Below are positions 23,478 through 33,138 of a DNA stretch of 64,000 bases, in pieces (position 1 is the first letter of the stretch; each line of letters starts with the position of its first letter). The notes under the pieces are model-generated. The model was not told where the DNA came from. It saw nothing but the letters and a program-made list of their open reading frames with translations, and made no database searches. Origin of the DNA: Candidatus Poribacteria bacterium (lineage in GTDB: Bacteria; Poribacteria; WGA-4E; WGA-3G). The DNA lies in NCBI GenBank assembly GCA_022827225.1, contig JAJDTJ010000097.1:1-64000 (forward strand), read 5' to 3'. A program made the translations under genes and the position numbers.

Positions 23478-25361
23478 TTACCGATGGAAGCGGCGTTCTA
23501 ATTCATCGCGCCCCATCTCGACGATGATCGGACGGGAATGTGGACAATTGAACGGGAGTTTCGCCTGAGATAACTCCTTGATGAGGTTCACCATCTCCTT
23601 CATATCCAATGTATCACCTGCTTTGACAGCCGATTTACACGCGACTGTGATTAAAGCGTCGTCAATCGCTTCTGGGAGTTGTACGTCAGTATACGGTTCC
23701 TCAGGGAGTTTATCGAGTAAGTCCGTGACGGTCTGCGCGGCGACGCGAGTGGGGAGCGGCGACGGAATCGCACGAATCAGGATCGTGTTCCCACCGAACT
23801 CCTCCAGATCAAAACCGAGTTTATTGAAGATGTCGCCGTGAATTTTTAAGGCACTGAGCTGCTGCGAGGTGGCTTCCAAAGTGACAGGTAGCAGCAACCC
23901 CTGCACAGGGATCCCTTCGGCTTGCATCTGGTTGACGAAACGTTCATAAAGCACGCGCTCGGCAGCGACGTGCTGATCGATGAAGAAGATTTTATCTCCC
24001 GCCTCAGCGACGATATAGGTTTTGAAGAGGTTCGCCTTGAGCTGGACGTTCTCAAAGTCGAGTAGACTCAGGTTTACGCCTTCTGGAATCTCTTGTTGCG
24101 GTGGTTGGACGACAATTTCAGTCGGCGTGGAGGGGACTTGCGCTTCCGAAGTGTCCGTAACTTCTTCGGGTTCTTGTCCGATGTCTTCCTCTGGTCTCTG
24201 TGTTGGGGGCGGCTGCGCGTCTGTCCGTCGTGTATGGGTGGGTTGTCCGGTACCTGTACCCACGGGTGCGGAACTCGGTGTCGGGAGCCGTTGCGGTGTA
24301 TGCGTTGCACGATTTTCGGTGTCCGCCTCAGTCTGTGTCGGTTCGACGGGGGTCTCAATTTTCGGGATATACTTCGCTTTATGGAGTGCGTTGCGGAGCA
24401 TGCGGACGATGCCGCTATAGATTGTCCGTTCGTTCCGAAACCGCACTTCAATCTTAGCCGGATGGACATTGACATCGACCGTCTCCGGGTCCAAGGTCAG
24501 GAAAAGCAGTGCCACAGGTTGCCGGTCTTTGGTAACCATCGCGTCGAATCCCTCTTTCAATGCTGCGCCGATGATCCGGCTACGGATGGGTCGTTGATTC
24601 ATAAAAAAGAGTTGATACTCGCGATTCGTCTTTGTGAATTCCGGTTTTCCGAGTAAGCCGTATATTTTCAGTTCAGGGAGTTCCTCCGTAAACTCAATGA
24701 GGTTTTCAGCGAACTCTTTGCCGTAGAGCAGACGGATGCGTTCGAGATGCGAATCGCAGGCACGGACATCGAGGATAGTCCTGCCGTTGTGCGTCAGCGA
24801 AAAATGGAGGTTCGGATGCGCGAGTGCAGCCCATGTTACCTGATTCGTGACATGGTTCATCTCGGTGGTATCGGTTTTGAGGAATTTCAGGCGTGCGGGG
24901 ACATTGTAAAAAAGGTTGTTGATTGACATGTGGGTGCCGGGAGAGCAGCCGCTCTCTTGTACGGAACGGAAGACACCCCCATCAACGTTAACCTTCGTCC
25001 CTTCAAGTGCTTCGGCAGTGCGTGTGAGGAGTTCAAATTGTGAGACGGAGGCGATACTCGCCAACGCTTCACCGCGGAACCCAAACGTCTGAATAGATTC
25101 AAGGTCTTCAATACGACTCACTTTGCTTGTGGCGTGGCGTTCCAAGGCGAGCAGTGCGTCCTCACGTTCCATACCGACACCGTTATCGGAGACATGGATG
25201 AGCCGTTTACCACCAGCACGGATTTCGATGCGGATAGAGGTGCTTTCAGCGTCTACGGCGTTTTCGATCAGTTCTTTAACGACGGAAGCGGGACGCTCGA
25301 CGACTTCGCCAGCGGCGATTTTATTCGCAACATCTGCGGAGAGTATCCTAATTTTCGCCAT
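23478..25361 (-). CDS. mutL: DNA mismatch repair protein MutL
   Basis: 627 residues, full length. The GHKL ATPase N domain shows ANKIAAGEVVERPASVVKEL, DNGVGM and TFGFRGEALASI. A Pro/Thr/Glu-rich linker covers about 335-420. The C-terminal dimerisation domain carries the metal-binding endonuclease motif DQHVAAERVLYE near residue 465 (DQHA-x2-E-x4-E with A to V) and the accessory ACKSAVKAGD and CPHSRP motifs, so it should nick DNA itself, as in bacteria without MutH. No mutS is in the window. It ends 9 nt before the GH108-like gene. Its 3' end was copied to 22303-22336. Confidence 0.95.
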   Translation of the reverse strand: MAKIRILSADVANKIAAGEVVERPASVVKELIENAVDAESTSIRIEIRAGGKRLIHVSDNGVGMEREDALLALERHATSKVSRIEDLESIQTFGFRGEALASIASVSQFELLTRTAEALEGTKVNVDGGVFRSVQESGCSPGTHMSINNLFYNVPARLKFLKTDTTEMNHVTNQVTWAALAHPNLHFSLTHNGRTILDVRACDSHLERIRLLYGKEFAENLIEFTEELPELKIYGLLGKPEFTKTNREYQLFFMNQRPIRSRIIGAALKEGFDAMVTKDRQPVALLFLTLDPETVDVNVHPAKIEVRFRNERTIYSGIVRMLRNALHKAKYIPKIETPVEPTQTEADTENRATHTPQRLPTPSSAPVGTGTGQPTHTRRTDAQPPPTQRPEEDIGQEPEEVTDTSEAQVPSTPTEIVVQPPQQEIPEGVNLSLLDFENVQLKANLFKTYIVAEAGDKIFFIDQHVAAERVLYERFVNQMQAEGIPVQGLLLPVTLEATSQQLSALKIHGDIFNKLGFDLEEFGGNTILIRAIPSPLPTRVAAQTVTDLLDKLPEEPYTDVQLPEAIDDALITVACKSAVKAGDTLDMKEMVNLIKELSQAKLPFNCPHSRPIIVEMGRDELERRFHR

Positions 25362-25417
25362 AATTTTAATTTACCTTGCGGTTCGTTGAAGTGGGACTGG
25401 GGTTTCATTATAATTTG

Positions 25418-27529
25418 CTATGCGTCTTGGTACAAATAACAGTGGCATGAGTGCGTTTGTGTGAAACGTGTTTCGTCTGGGTACTCGTCCTTGCACACCG
25501 TCATGACCTCTGGACAACGTGGATGGAAGTGGCAACCGGACGGACGATTGATGGGTGAAGGCACGTCACCCTCTAATCGAATTTTTTCAACGCCGGTCTG
25601 CGGGTCCATCTTCGGCACGGCGGAGAGGAGTGCCCGCGTGTAAGGGTGCTTCGGCGCATCGAAAATCTCCTCTGTCGCTCCGCGCTCGACGATTCTACCG
25701 AGATACATCACCGCTACCTCATCGGCGAAGTACTCGACGACAGAGAGATTGTGCGTGATGAACAGGTAGGTAAGATTAAAATCGTTCTGTAGCGATTTTA
25801 GCAGGTTCAGTATCTGCGCTTGGACGGAGACATCTAACGCACTCGTCGCTTCATCACAGACGATGAACTCCGGATCGACCGCGAGACAGCGTGCGATACC
25901 GATGCGTTGCCGCTGACCACCGGAGAATTCATGCGGGTAGCGTGTTACCATATCCGGCGATAAACCGACACGCTGCATCAGTTCTGCGACCCGGATTTCG
26001 CGTTCCTCAGTGGATTCACCGATACCGTGTGCCTGCATCCCTTCTTGGATAATAGCACCGACGGTCATCCGCGGGTTCAACGATGCATACGGATCCTGAA
26101 AGATAATCTGCATCCGTTTCCGATAGGGGTGCATCTCGTGACGCGTAGCCGTTGCAATGTTCGCACCCTCATAGACGAGGTCACCCGCAACAGGCACGCC
26201 TAATCGAAGGATGGCTTTGCCGAAGGAGGTCTTGCCGGAGCCAGATTCACCGACGAGGGCAAGTGTTTTACCGTGTGGAATATCAAGCGTGACATCATCG
26301 ACCGCATAGACATAACCGACCGTCCGTTTAAAAACTCCCTTCTGGATAGGATAATGAACACAGAAGTTTTTTACCTGAAGGAGGAGATTGGAAGGTTGGA
26401 AGGTTGGAAGGTTGGCAGAGGAATCCTCGTCTGTTACTACGGAAAGATGGGAAGTAGATTGCCCTCCATTCTTCCATTCTTCCATTCTTCCATCCTTTTC
26501 ACCTGTTTCGAGTTCCAGTTTTGCAGCACCGGCTGTTTTACCATTGAACGGCGGTTCGGGGTTATAAAGATGGCAAGCGACGTTATGTTCGCTCCCGTTA
26601 GCCGTGTGCAGTATGGGTGGAATCGTTTCGCAGCCGTCCATGACTTTCGGACAACGCTCGGCGAATCGGCAGCCGTCGTTATAGTCGGTGGCTTTCGGGA
26701 CTCTACCGGTAATCGTGTGTAACTGTGTCCCGCGTTTATCGCGAGCCGGTGTCGATTCCAAGAGTTTGACTGTGTAGGGGTGCTGCGGGGTCTTGTAAAG
26801 CTGCTCCCATGTCCCCATCTCCGCAATCTTTCCGGCGTACATCACAGCGACACGGTCGGCGATGTTGGCAACAACTCCCAAGTCGTGTGTAATCAGCAAC
26901 ACCGCCATCTGCAATTCTTGCTGGAGGCGTTGGATGAGTTCAAGTATCTGTGCCTGTATCGTAACGTCCAGTGCGGTTGTCGGTTCATCGGCGATGAGGA
27001 GTCCCGGACGGCAGGAGAGAGCCATCGCAATCATGACGCGCTGTTTCATACCGCCGGACATCTGGTGCGGGTATTCATCGTAACGCGCCGCGGGTTCCGG
27101 GATCCCGACAAGGTCGAGCATCTCGATCGCAGCGTTCCGTGCAGCGGTGCCGCGGAGGTTCTGATGTTGTCGGATCGCCTCCGAAATCTGGCTACCGACG
27201 GTGAAAACGGGATTGAGGCTGGTCATCGGCTCTTGGAACACCATAGCGATGTCGTTGCCTTGAATCTTCCGTTTCTCGACCTCCGGCAGACGTGTGATGT
27301 CTTGTCCGTTGTAGTAGATGGCACCCCCTGCAATGAACCCTGCGGGTTGCGCGACGAGTTGGATCACGGAGAGCGCGGTGACGCTTTTACCGCACCCCGA
27401 TTCACCGACGAGCGCGAAAATCTCGTTCGGCGCAATCTCGAAAGAGATGCCGTCAACGGCGCGGGCAAGTCCGTCTGGAGTCCGAAAATAGGTTTTGAGG
27501 TTTTGTACGCTGAGCAACGCTTCTTGCAT
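25418..27529 (-). CDS. fused DppD-DppF-type peptide ABC transporter ATPase
   Basis: About 703 residues from the ATG at 27529; the longer open frame to 27607 looks non-coding. There are two complete ABC domains of the oligopeptide/dipeptide type. The first (about 5-265) has Walker A GESGCGKS, signature MSGGMKQR and Walker B LLIADEPTTALD; the second (about 375-640) has GESGSGKT, FSGGQRQR and FIVCDEATSALD. Each is followed by the family's Cys-containing tail (CRFAERCPKVMDGC, CHFHPRCPEVMTVC). These are usually separate proteins. The linker contains a translated dispersed palindromic repeat (MEEWKNGG ... LPTFQPSNLLL). Permeases are not nearby; the dockerin-tagged binding protein at 54769-56529 could be a partner. 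Confidence 0.9.
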   Translation of the reverse strand: MQEALLSVQNLKTYFRTPDGLARAVDGISFEIAPNEIFALVGESGCGKSVTALSVIQLVAQPAGFIAGGAIYYNGQDITRLPEVEKRKIQGNDIAMVFQEPMTSLNPVFTVGSQISEAIRQHQNLRGTAARNAAIEMLDLVGIPEPAARYDEYPHQMSGGMKQRVMIAMALSCRPGLLIADEPTTALDVTIQAQILELIQRLQQELQMAVLLITHDLGVVANIADRVAVMYAGKIAEMGTWEQLYKTPQHPYTVKLLESTPARDKRGTQLHTITGRVPKATDYNDGCRFAERCPKVMDGCETIPPILHTANGSEHNVACHLYNPEPPFNGKTAGAAKLELETGEKDGRMEEWKNGGQSTSHLSVVTDEDSSANLPTFQPSNLLLQVKNFCVHYPIQKGVFKRTVGYVYAVDDVTLDIPHGKTLALVGESGSGKTSFGKAILRLGVPVAGDLVYEGANIATATRHEMHPYRKRMQIIFQDPYASLNPRMTVGAIIQEGMQAHGIGESTEEREIRVAELMQRVGLSPDMVTRYPHEFSGGQRQRIGIARCLAVDPEFIVCDEATSALDVSVQAQILNLLKSLQNDFNLTYLFITHNLSVVEYFADEVAVMYLGRIVERGATEEIFDAPKHPYTRALLSAVPKMDPQTGVEKIRLEGDVPSPINRPSGCHFHPRCPEVMTVCKDEYPDETRFTQTHSCHCYLYQDA
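26380..26505. repeat. GGAAGGTTGG/CTTCCATTCTTCC palindromic repeat inside ABC linker
   Basis: Tandem GGAAGGTTGG units (about 26389-26416) face tandem ATTCTTCC units (about 26469-26496), forming a long imperfect palindrome. A similar palindrome (GGAAGGATGGAAAGGTGGAAG ... CTTCCAATCTTCC) lies at 35061-35137 before ileS. Here it is read in frame as the linker between two ATPase domains. Confidence 0.6.
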
Positions 27530-27603
27530 GAGATTACTATAGCAGAGAATTTTGTGGAAGTCAAGCGCAATTTCTGACATCTGACAAAAACTTCTTGAAT
27601 CAT

Positions 27604-30012
27604 TCACTCGGCAGTGTCAGATGAAGAATTCGCTTCGGTATCTTCCTGGGGTGGTGCACTTTTTGCGCAACGGAATCCGAGCCAACTGTTCGTATTTGTC
27701 GGTTTATCGTTTCCACGACTCGCTGCTTGCGCGGGAGAATTGCGCGTGTTCCATGAACCGCCGCGCGATACGCGTATCGTCTGGACACTTATGAAATCTG
27801 CCATCAACGCCTCAATATCGGGGACGCCAGCAACCGGATTCTCTTTCGGAGAATTCCTATAAAAATTCCTGTCATACTGATCCAAACACAGTTCCCATAC
27901 ATTCCCACCCATGTCGTGCAGGCCGTATCCGTTGGGTAGATAGCTCCCGACGGGACGCGTATGTTTTCCGTAATATCCGTAGTTCGCTTTACCCGGATGA
28001 CGGGAATTCCCCCAGACATAGCGTCTACCTGTCATGCCGCCGCGCGCTGCTTTCTCCCATTCTGCTTCCGTCGGCAACCGTTTGCCTTTCCATTTCGCGT
28101 AAGCCATTGCTGCGTACCAACTCACGTAGACAACCGGATGGTTGGCTTTCCCTCTCGGATAGTCGTTTCCTGCCCAGAGTCTGAGGTAGTTACCGTTATG
28201 GTATTCACTCGGAATATTGTCTTTGCGCCACTCAGGGTTCGCATCGGTGAACGCCTTGAATTGTGCGTTCGTCACCTCATAAGCGTCAATATAGAACGCG
28301 TCGAGATGGACGGTGTGTCTGGGACTCGCTTCCATGATTTCATTGCTCCCCATCTGGAACTCACCTGCGGGGATGCGTACCATTTCGGCTGCGGCTCTCT
28401 CCAATTCCGCTGCTGGCACGACTCCTTTACCTCTGGATTGCCCTGTCTTTCTGAAATCTATGATTGCTGCTGCGTGTTGATCCAGTGCCTGCTTTGCGCT
28501 TCCACGGCTGTGATAGGCTTCGGTATAATCGGTGTCACGCGCGATAGCGGTATCAAAGTCTTTTATTGCGTCGTCGTATTCACCGAGGGCAGCTTTCGCA
28601 ACACCACGGGTATGATAGGTAGTGGCTCTGTCGGCGTTGCGTTGAACGGCTTTTTCGGTATCAGCGATCGCCGCTTGATAGTACTTCTGTGCGTCGGTGG
28701 TCTTCCCTTGTTTGGTTCGCAATTCTCCGATGAGGTATTTCACCCATCCACGGTCCTTGTAGTTTACATCATCTTCGGGGTCTAACTTGATGGCTCTGGT
28801 ATAATCCTTTATCGCTGCGAGATACTGTTTTCGGGCTTTGCCGAGTTCTTCTTGTTTAACGTTCAATTCCCCGAAGAGCGACTTTGCCCAGGCGCGGCCG
28901 CTGTAATTTCTGCTGTCATCCGAATCCAATTTGATGGCTTTCGTATAGTCTTCAATTGCCGCGAGATAGTGTTTCTCGGCTTCCGTTGTATTCCCCTGTT
29001 TGGCTTCGTATTCACCGTAGTGGGAGCGTGTATGCGCGCGACCGTTATAGTTCCCATCGCCGTCTGCATCCAATGTGATAGCCTCAGTATAGTCTTTTAT
29101 TGCTGCGACGTAGTGTTGCTGTGCGTGCGCGATGGCTCCATACTTGGCGATAGCCTCCCCGTAGTGCGACGACATGTATCCACGAGCGGCGTAAGCCTGT
29201 GTGTATTCGGCATCCAGTTCAATAGATTTATTGAGGTCCTCTATCGCGGCTCTATACTGCTTATCGCTGTATCTATCCTCGCCGCGCTTGTGGTAACTAT
29301 ACGCACGGATACGGTTCTGTTTATACCACGCCGCCAGAGGTTCGACCGCCGTGGACGCAGAAAGTAAAGTTTTGAGCGTATCGGAAGGGACAGCATAACT
29401 ATAGGCATCGTCTACGGCGGTACTGATACCGATAACGTCGCCGCTGCCGTTTAGCATCGGACCGCCACTGTTCCCATGAGAAATATCGGCTGTCGTCTGC
29501 AGCCATTTATTTTGATAGTGGCTGTTTTGGACGGTTCCCTCCGTGAGTTTGTATGCTCCACCACCCGGGTAGCCTATGGCGTAAACGGTCTCACCTTTTT
29601 TAATAGTATCACTGCTGCCGAGGGAGAGCGGGATGCCTTCCCCCATAACCTTCAAAACGACGAGATCGTTTTCTATATCGTATGCTGTGACACCTTCAAC
29701 CATCCAAATCGCTTCCTCACCGCCGAGTTTCGCGAAGATAGGTCCCGGACGTGCGATGACATGAAGGTTCGTTACAATCTTATCGGGTTGTACGAAGAAC
29801 CCGCTGCCTGCACCTATCCTCATCAGGTTCCCGCCTGTAATGCGGACGACTGAGGTTCTGCCTTTTTCGGTTGCCAGCTCTGCTGTGAGTGTTGGGCGTT
29901 TATCAGAGAGGTTCTGCACCCGCGCACACGAGAGGACGAACACAAAAGTTAAAGTGAAGAGACTCAATAGAAAAGTGAAGAGACTCAATAGACATTTTTT
30001 GCTATGTTTCAT
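27604..30012 (-). CDS. trypsin-like serine protease + TPR + formylglycine-enzyme-like domain
   Basis: About 802 residues from the ATG at 30012 (AAAGGAA 8 nt upstream). A lipoprotein-type signal ends LTFVFVLSC. Residues of about 45-220 are a trypsin-like/HtrA-type protease with His in TNLHVIA, Asp in DIENDLVVLKV and Ser in SHGNSGGPML. About 235-545 holds seven or so TPR units (AAIKDYTRAIKLDPEDDVNY). About 555-780 is an FGE/SUMF1-type domain: MVRIPAGEFQMGS, YIDAYEVTNAQF, RLPTEAEWEKAARGG, GLHDMGGNVWELC, SRGGSWN, GFRCA. It is the last and largest of four tandem protease-TPR genes. Likely exported and surface- or periplasm-located; target unknown. Confidence 0.85.
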   Translation of the reverse strand: MKHSKKCLLSLFTFLLSLFTLTFVFVLSCARVQNLSDKRPTLTAELATEKGRTSVVRITGGNLMRIGAGSGFFVQPDKIVTNLHVIARPGPIFAKLGGEEAIWMVEGVTAYDIENDLVVLKVMGEGIPLSLGSSDTIKKGETVYAIGYPGGGAYKLTEGTVQNSHYQNKWLQTTADISHGNSGGPMLNGSGDVIGISTAVDDAYSYAVPSDTLKTLLSASTAVEPLAAWYKQNRIRAYSYHKRGEDRYSDKQYRAAIEDLNKSIELDAEYTQAYAARGYMSSHYGEAIAKYGAIAHAQQHYVAAIKDYTEAITLDADGDGNYNGRAHTRSHYGEYEAKQGNTTEAEKHYLAAIEDYTKAIKLDSDDSRNYSGRAWAKSLFGELNVKQEELGKARKQYLAAIKDYTRAIKLDPEDDVNYKDRGWVKYLIGELRTKQGKTTDAQKYYQAAIADTEKAVQRNADRATTYHTRGVAKAALGEYDDAIKDFDTAIARDTDYTEAYHSRGSAKQALDQHAAAIIDFRKTGQSRGKGVVPAAELERAAAEMVRIPAGEFQMGSNEIMEASPRHTVHLDAFYIDAYEVTNAQFKAFTDANPEWRKDNIPSEYHNGNYLRLWAGNDYPRGKANHPVVYVSWYAAMAYAKWKGKRLPTEAEWEKAARGGMTGRRYVWGNSRHPGKANYGYYGKHTRPVGSYLPNGYGLHDMGGNVWELCLDQYDRNFYRNSPKENPVAGVPDIEALMADFISVQTIRVSRGGSWNTRNSPAQAASRGNDKPTNTNSWLGFRCAKSAPPQEDTEANSSSDTAE

Positions 30013-30078
30013 GCGTGGTATTCCTTTTTTGCATGCCATAAACAGACAATTATGTTGGAGCGAAAAAGTAGATACGGT

Positions 30079-31569
30079 TTATTTTTTGATAGCTGGGTCC
30101 AATTCCTTTGCCTTCTGGAAATCTATTATGGCTTCTTCGTGCTGATTGCGTGCCTCTTTTGCCTTTCCGCGATCGTGATAATAGAGTGCCTTCTTTGGAT
30201 TGCGTCGGATGCATTCACTGAAATCTTCAATTGCACCGTTGTAATCACCGAGACCGGCTTTCGCAGCACCGCGCGTGTGAAGGCACGCTGACTGATATCT
30301 CTTACCTTTTGGTTTTAGTCGGAGTGCCTCATTAGCGTCAGATATCGCTTCTTGATATAATTTTTGTGCTTCGGCAGCATTTCCTTGTTCAGTTTCAAAT
30401 TGTCCAAACAGGTACTTCGTCCATCCACGGCTATTATACGTATTCGCTTTCTGAGGTTTTAGATGAATGGCATCGGTATAGTCATTAATTGCTTCTTGAT
30501 ATAGTTCTTTAGCGCGCGCCTTATCGTCGTTATCCGCTGCAGATTTAGCGTCGCGTGCCTTCCCGAACCCCTGCAGCACCAACCACCCTCTTCTGCCGAA
30601 AACGGTCTTAAGGAACTGAAGCAACGCCACAAAGAGAAAAATATAAAAAAATACGGACAGCCGCGAAAAAAACAATCGGAGATTTGAAATACTCAATTTT
30701 AAGGGCTGGCGTCGGAAGGCGGTGCGAAAATCGTCAAATACCTCTATACAGTTCCCAAAATCATTACTGAGTTCCATCCTCGATTTTGCACGGTGCGCGT
30801 AGACATCAGCCATATCAGGGTCAAGTTTCAGGGCAGCATCGTAGTAAGCGATTGCTGCTTTATGTTCGCCCTGTTTCCGCTTCTCATCGCCTGTCTTGGC
30901 ATGGACATAAGCACATACAAATGGACGCTCTTGCAATGCCTCGAACGTTTCTGGTTCTCCCGTCTCTTTAATCAGGTCTTTCAACGTGTTGACAGGGATA
31001 GCATAACTGTGAGAATTGTCGGAGGAGGTATGGATGCCTATGACTTGTCCACGCTTGTTCAGGATCGGACAACCGCTGCTCCCAGTGGAGGTGCCAATTT
31101 TCATCTGTATCCGATTATCACTTCGCTTGATACACTGAATAGTACCGTCGGCGATTTTACCTACGCCTTTCGGGTAACCGATAGCACAAACAAAATTCCC
31201 TTTTCGGACGCTGGCACTATCCGCAAATGTAAGTGGACTGCCTTGATAAGAAACCTTTAAAAGAGCCAAATCGTTTTCAATATCAAATGCTGTAACACCT
31301 TCTATCTGGAACGCGTCTTCCGTCCGTGAGAGTTCAGCGGTTACAAATGCTGCGCCTGCGATGACGTGAAAGTTTGTTACAATCAATTGCTGCCCAACGA
31401 AAAATCCACTCCCTGTACTCCTCTTAATTTCAGATATATTAAACTGAGGACGTAACTCGACAAGAGATGTCTCCCTTTCTACATTCAAACGGACAACAGA
31501 ATTGGTTAACGCTTTTTCAGCAATCTGTTGTAGTGTTGCATTTCTATTTTGTTCCATAACCCCTTCCAT
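30079..31569 (-). CDS. trypsin-like protease with TPR repeats and a membrane segment
   Basis: 496 residues; an alternative start at 31557 (MEQNRN) matches the MEQDRD start of its paralogue. The protease domain is at about 35-205 with intact triad: His in TNFHVIA, Asp in DIENDLALLKV, Ser in GTSTGSSGCPIL. TPR units follow at about 220-265 and 345-490 (YNGAIEDFSECIRRNPKKAL). Between them is one membrane helix (VFFYIFLFVALLQFL). No signal peptide, so the protease probably faces the cytoplasm, with the C-terminal TPR on the other side or the helix as a hairpin; the topology is uncertain. Second-last of the tandem array. Confidence 0.8.
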   Translation of the reverse strand: MEGVMEQNRNATLQQIAEKALTNSVVRLNVERETSLVELRPQFNISEIKRSTGSGFFVGQQLIVTNFHVIAGAAFVTAELSRTEDAFQIEGVTAFDIENDLALLKVSYQGSPLTFADSASVRKGNFVCAIGYPKGVGKIADGTIQCIKRSDNRIQMKIGTSTGSSGCPILNKRGQVIGIHTSSDNSHSYAIPVNTLKDLIKETGEPETFEALQERPFVCAYVHAKTGDEKRKQGEHKAAIAYYDAALKLDPDMADVYAHRAKSRMELSNDFGNCIEVFDDFRTAFRRQPLKLSISNLRLFFSRLSVFFYIFLFVALLQFLKTVFGRRGWLVLQGFGKARDAKSAADNDDKARAKELYQEAINDYTDAIHLKPQKANTYNSRGWTKYLFGQFETEQGNAAEAQKLYQEAISDANEALRLKPKGKRYQSACLHTRGAAKAGLGDYNGAIEDFSECIRRNPKKALYYHDRGKAKEARNQHEEAIIDFQKAKELDPAIKK

Positions 31570-31593
31570 TCTATTGCCAGCAGTTACCGGTTG

Positions 31594-33138
31594 CTACGGC
31601 TTATTTTCGATATCTGGGTCTAATTCCTTCGCTTTTAAAAAGTCTGCTTTCGCCGCTTCGTGCTGATTGAGTGCTTCTTTTGCCTTTCCGCGGTCGTGAT
31701 AATAGAGTGCCTTCTTTGGATTGCGTCGGATACATTCACTGAAATCTTCAATTGCACCGTTGTAATCACCGAGACCAGCTTTCGCAACACCGCGCGTGTG
31801 ATAGGTAGCAGCCCGAAGTATGGCACGCTTCGGTTTTAACCGCAGCACCTCATTACTATCAGACACTGCTTCTTGGTATAGATTTTGCGCCGCTGTCGTG
31901 TTTCCTTGTTCAGTTTCAAGTTGTCCCAACAGGCACTTCGTCCACCCGCGATTATTGTAGGCTACACTGCACATTGAATCCCGATTAATAGCTTCGGTGT
32001 AGTCGTCTATCGCCATTTGATAGTGATACCGCGCTTCCACCAGAACGCCTTGATCCGCTTTGGATTCACCAATACGACCTTTCGCTAGCCCACGGTTGTA
32101 GTAGGTTTTAGGATTGGATGGACTGAGTTGGAGGGTTTTATCGTAATCTTCAATTGCTCCCACATGGTCACCAAGCGCGGATTTCGCAGTTCCTCGGTTA
32201 TGGTAAACTACCCCTAAATCGGGGTTGAGATTAAGCACAAGGTTATATTTCGCTATCGCTGCTTTATGCTTCCTCTGCATTTGCTTCCTATCCGCTTGTA
32301 CCCGAACAGCATGGGCACGTATGTGTGGAATCTTTTGCCATCTGGTAAAAGCCTCTATTTCCTCCGTTTCCTTAAAGAGCGCATTAAGTACATTAGAAGG
32401 CACAGCTCCCCCAAATCCAAAAGCATCTGAGATACCATCATTCATTATCTGGTCCATGGAACATGCAATACCAATAATTTCACCATTACGATTCAGCACA
32501 GGGCTCCCACTATATCCCGGAAAAAACTGCGTTGTTATCTCAAACCATCTTCTGTTATCCTTACCAGATATCGTACCCGCCACGCACTTATACTCGGCGT
32601 TAGCATACGCAAGCGTGTAAACTCGGTCACCCATCTTGACATTCTCACTGTTGCCGAGACAGAGCGGGGCATCACATTTTTCAGCAACCTTTAAGAGCAC
32701 CAAGTCATTCTTGGCATCAAAGGCGATAACACCTGTGATGGTGTATAAAACGGGATCCTTGCCAACTGATATTTTATAGCCATACGGAATATCCTTATGA
32801 TCTGGAAGGTAAAGCGGAGTTCTTGTCACTTTAATCTGCTTTGCCGCAACAGTTTTTGCCGAGGCAACGACATGAATATTAGTTACAAGTGTGTCATTCG
32901 CTATGAAAAATCCAGTTCCTGCTGCACCAATTTTCTTAGCATCTTTAGAAACATCGTTATTAATGCGCGAAAAGAATTTGTGCAAATTCGTATACGTAGC
33001 ACTCCGACTTCTCTTAAAAAACTTATAAATGCGCCAGTGCAAGGTCAATATAGTATCAGGGATCACTTCTATGTAGACCAAAGCGTTTCTACTCGCTTCT
33101 TCAAGCTCCCGTAGTGTTTTATCTCTATCCTGTTCCAT
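31594..33138 (-). CDS. trypsin-like protease with TPR repeats
   Basis: About 514 residues from the ATG at 33138 (GCAGGAA 7-8 nt upstream), overlapping the end of the upstream paralogue by 14 nt. Protease domain at about 60-270 with His in TNIHVVA, Asp in DAKNDLVLLKV and Ser in FPGYSGSPVL. Helical TPR region at about 290-505 (HVGAIEDYDKTLQLSPSNPK). The last 70 residues are nearly identical in sequence and DNA to those of the neighbouring 30079-31569 gene, which suggests recent exchange. No signal peptide. Confidence 0.8.
   Translation of the reverse strand: MEQDRDKTLRELEEASRNALVYIEVIPDTILTLHWRIYKFFKRSRSATYTNLHKFFSRINNDVSKDAKKIGAAGTGFFIANDTLVTNIHVVASAKTVAAKQIKVTRTPLYLPDHKDIPYGYKISVGKDPVLYTITGVIAFDAKNDLVLLKVAEKCDAPLCLGNSENVKMGDRVYTLAYANAEYKCVAGTISGKDNRRWFEITTQFFPGYSGSPVLNRNGEIIGIACSMDQIMNDGISDAFGFGGAVPSNVLNALFKETEEIEAFTRWQKIPHIRAHAVRVQADRKQMQRKHKAAIAKYNLVLNLNPDLGVVYHNRGTAKSALGDHVGAIEDYDKTLQLSPSNPKTYYNRGLAKGRIGESKADQGVLVEARYHYQMAIDDYTEAINRDSMCSVAYNNRGWTKCLLGQLETEQGNTTAAQNLYQEAVSDSNEVLRLKPKRAILRAATYHTRGVAKAGLGDYNGAIEDFSECIRRNPKKALYYHDRGKAKEALNQHEAAKADFLKAKELDPDIENKP

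Noticed and set aside
25123-25439. Plus-strand ORFs over the mutL 5' end
   Set aside because: They are antisense shadows of the conserved MutL ATPase domain.
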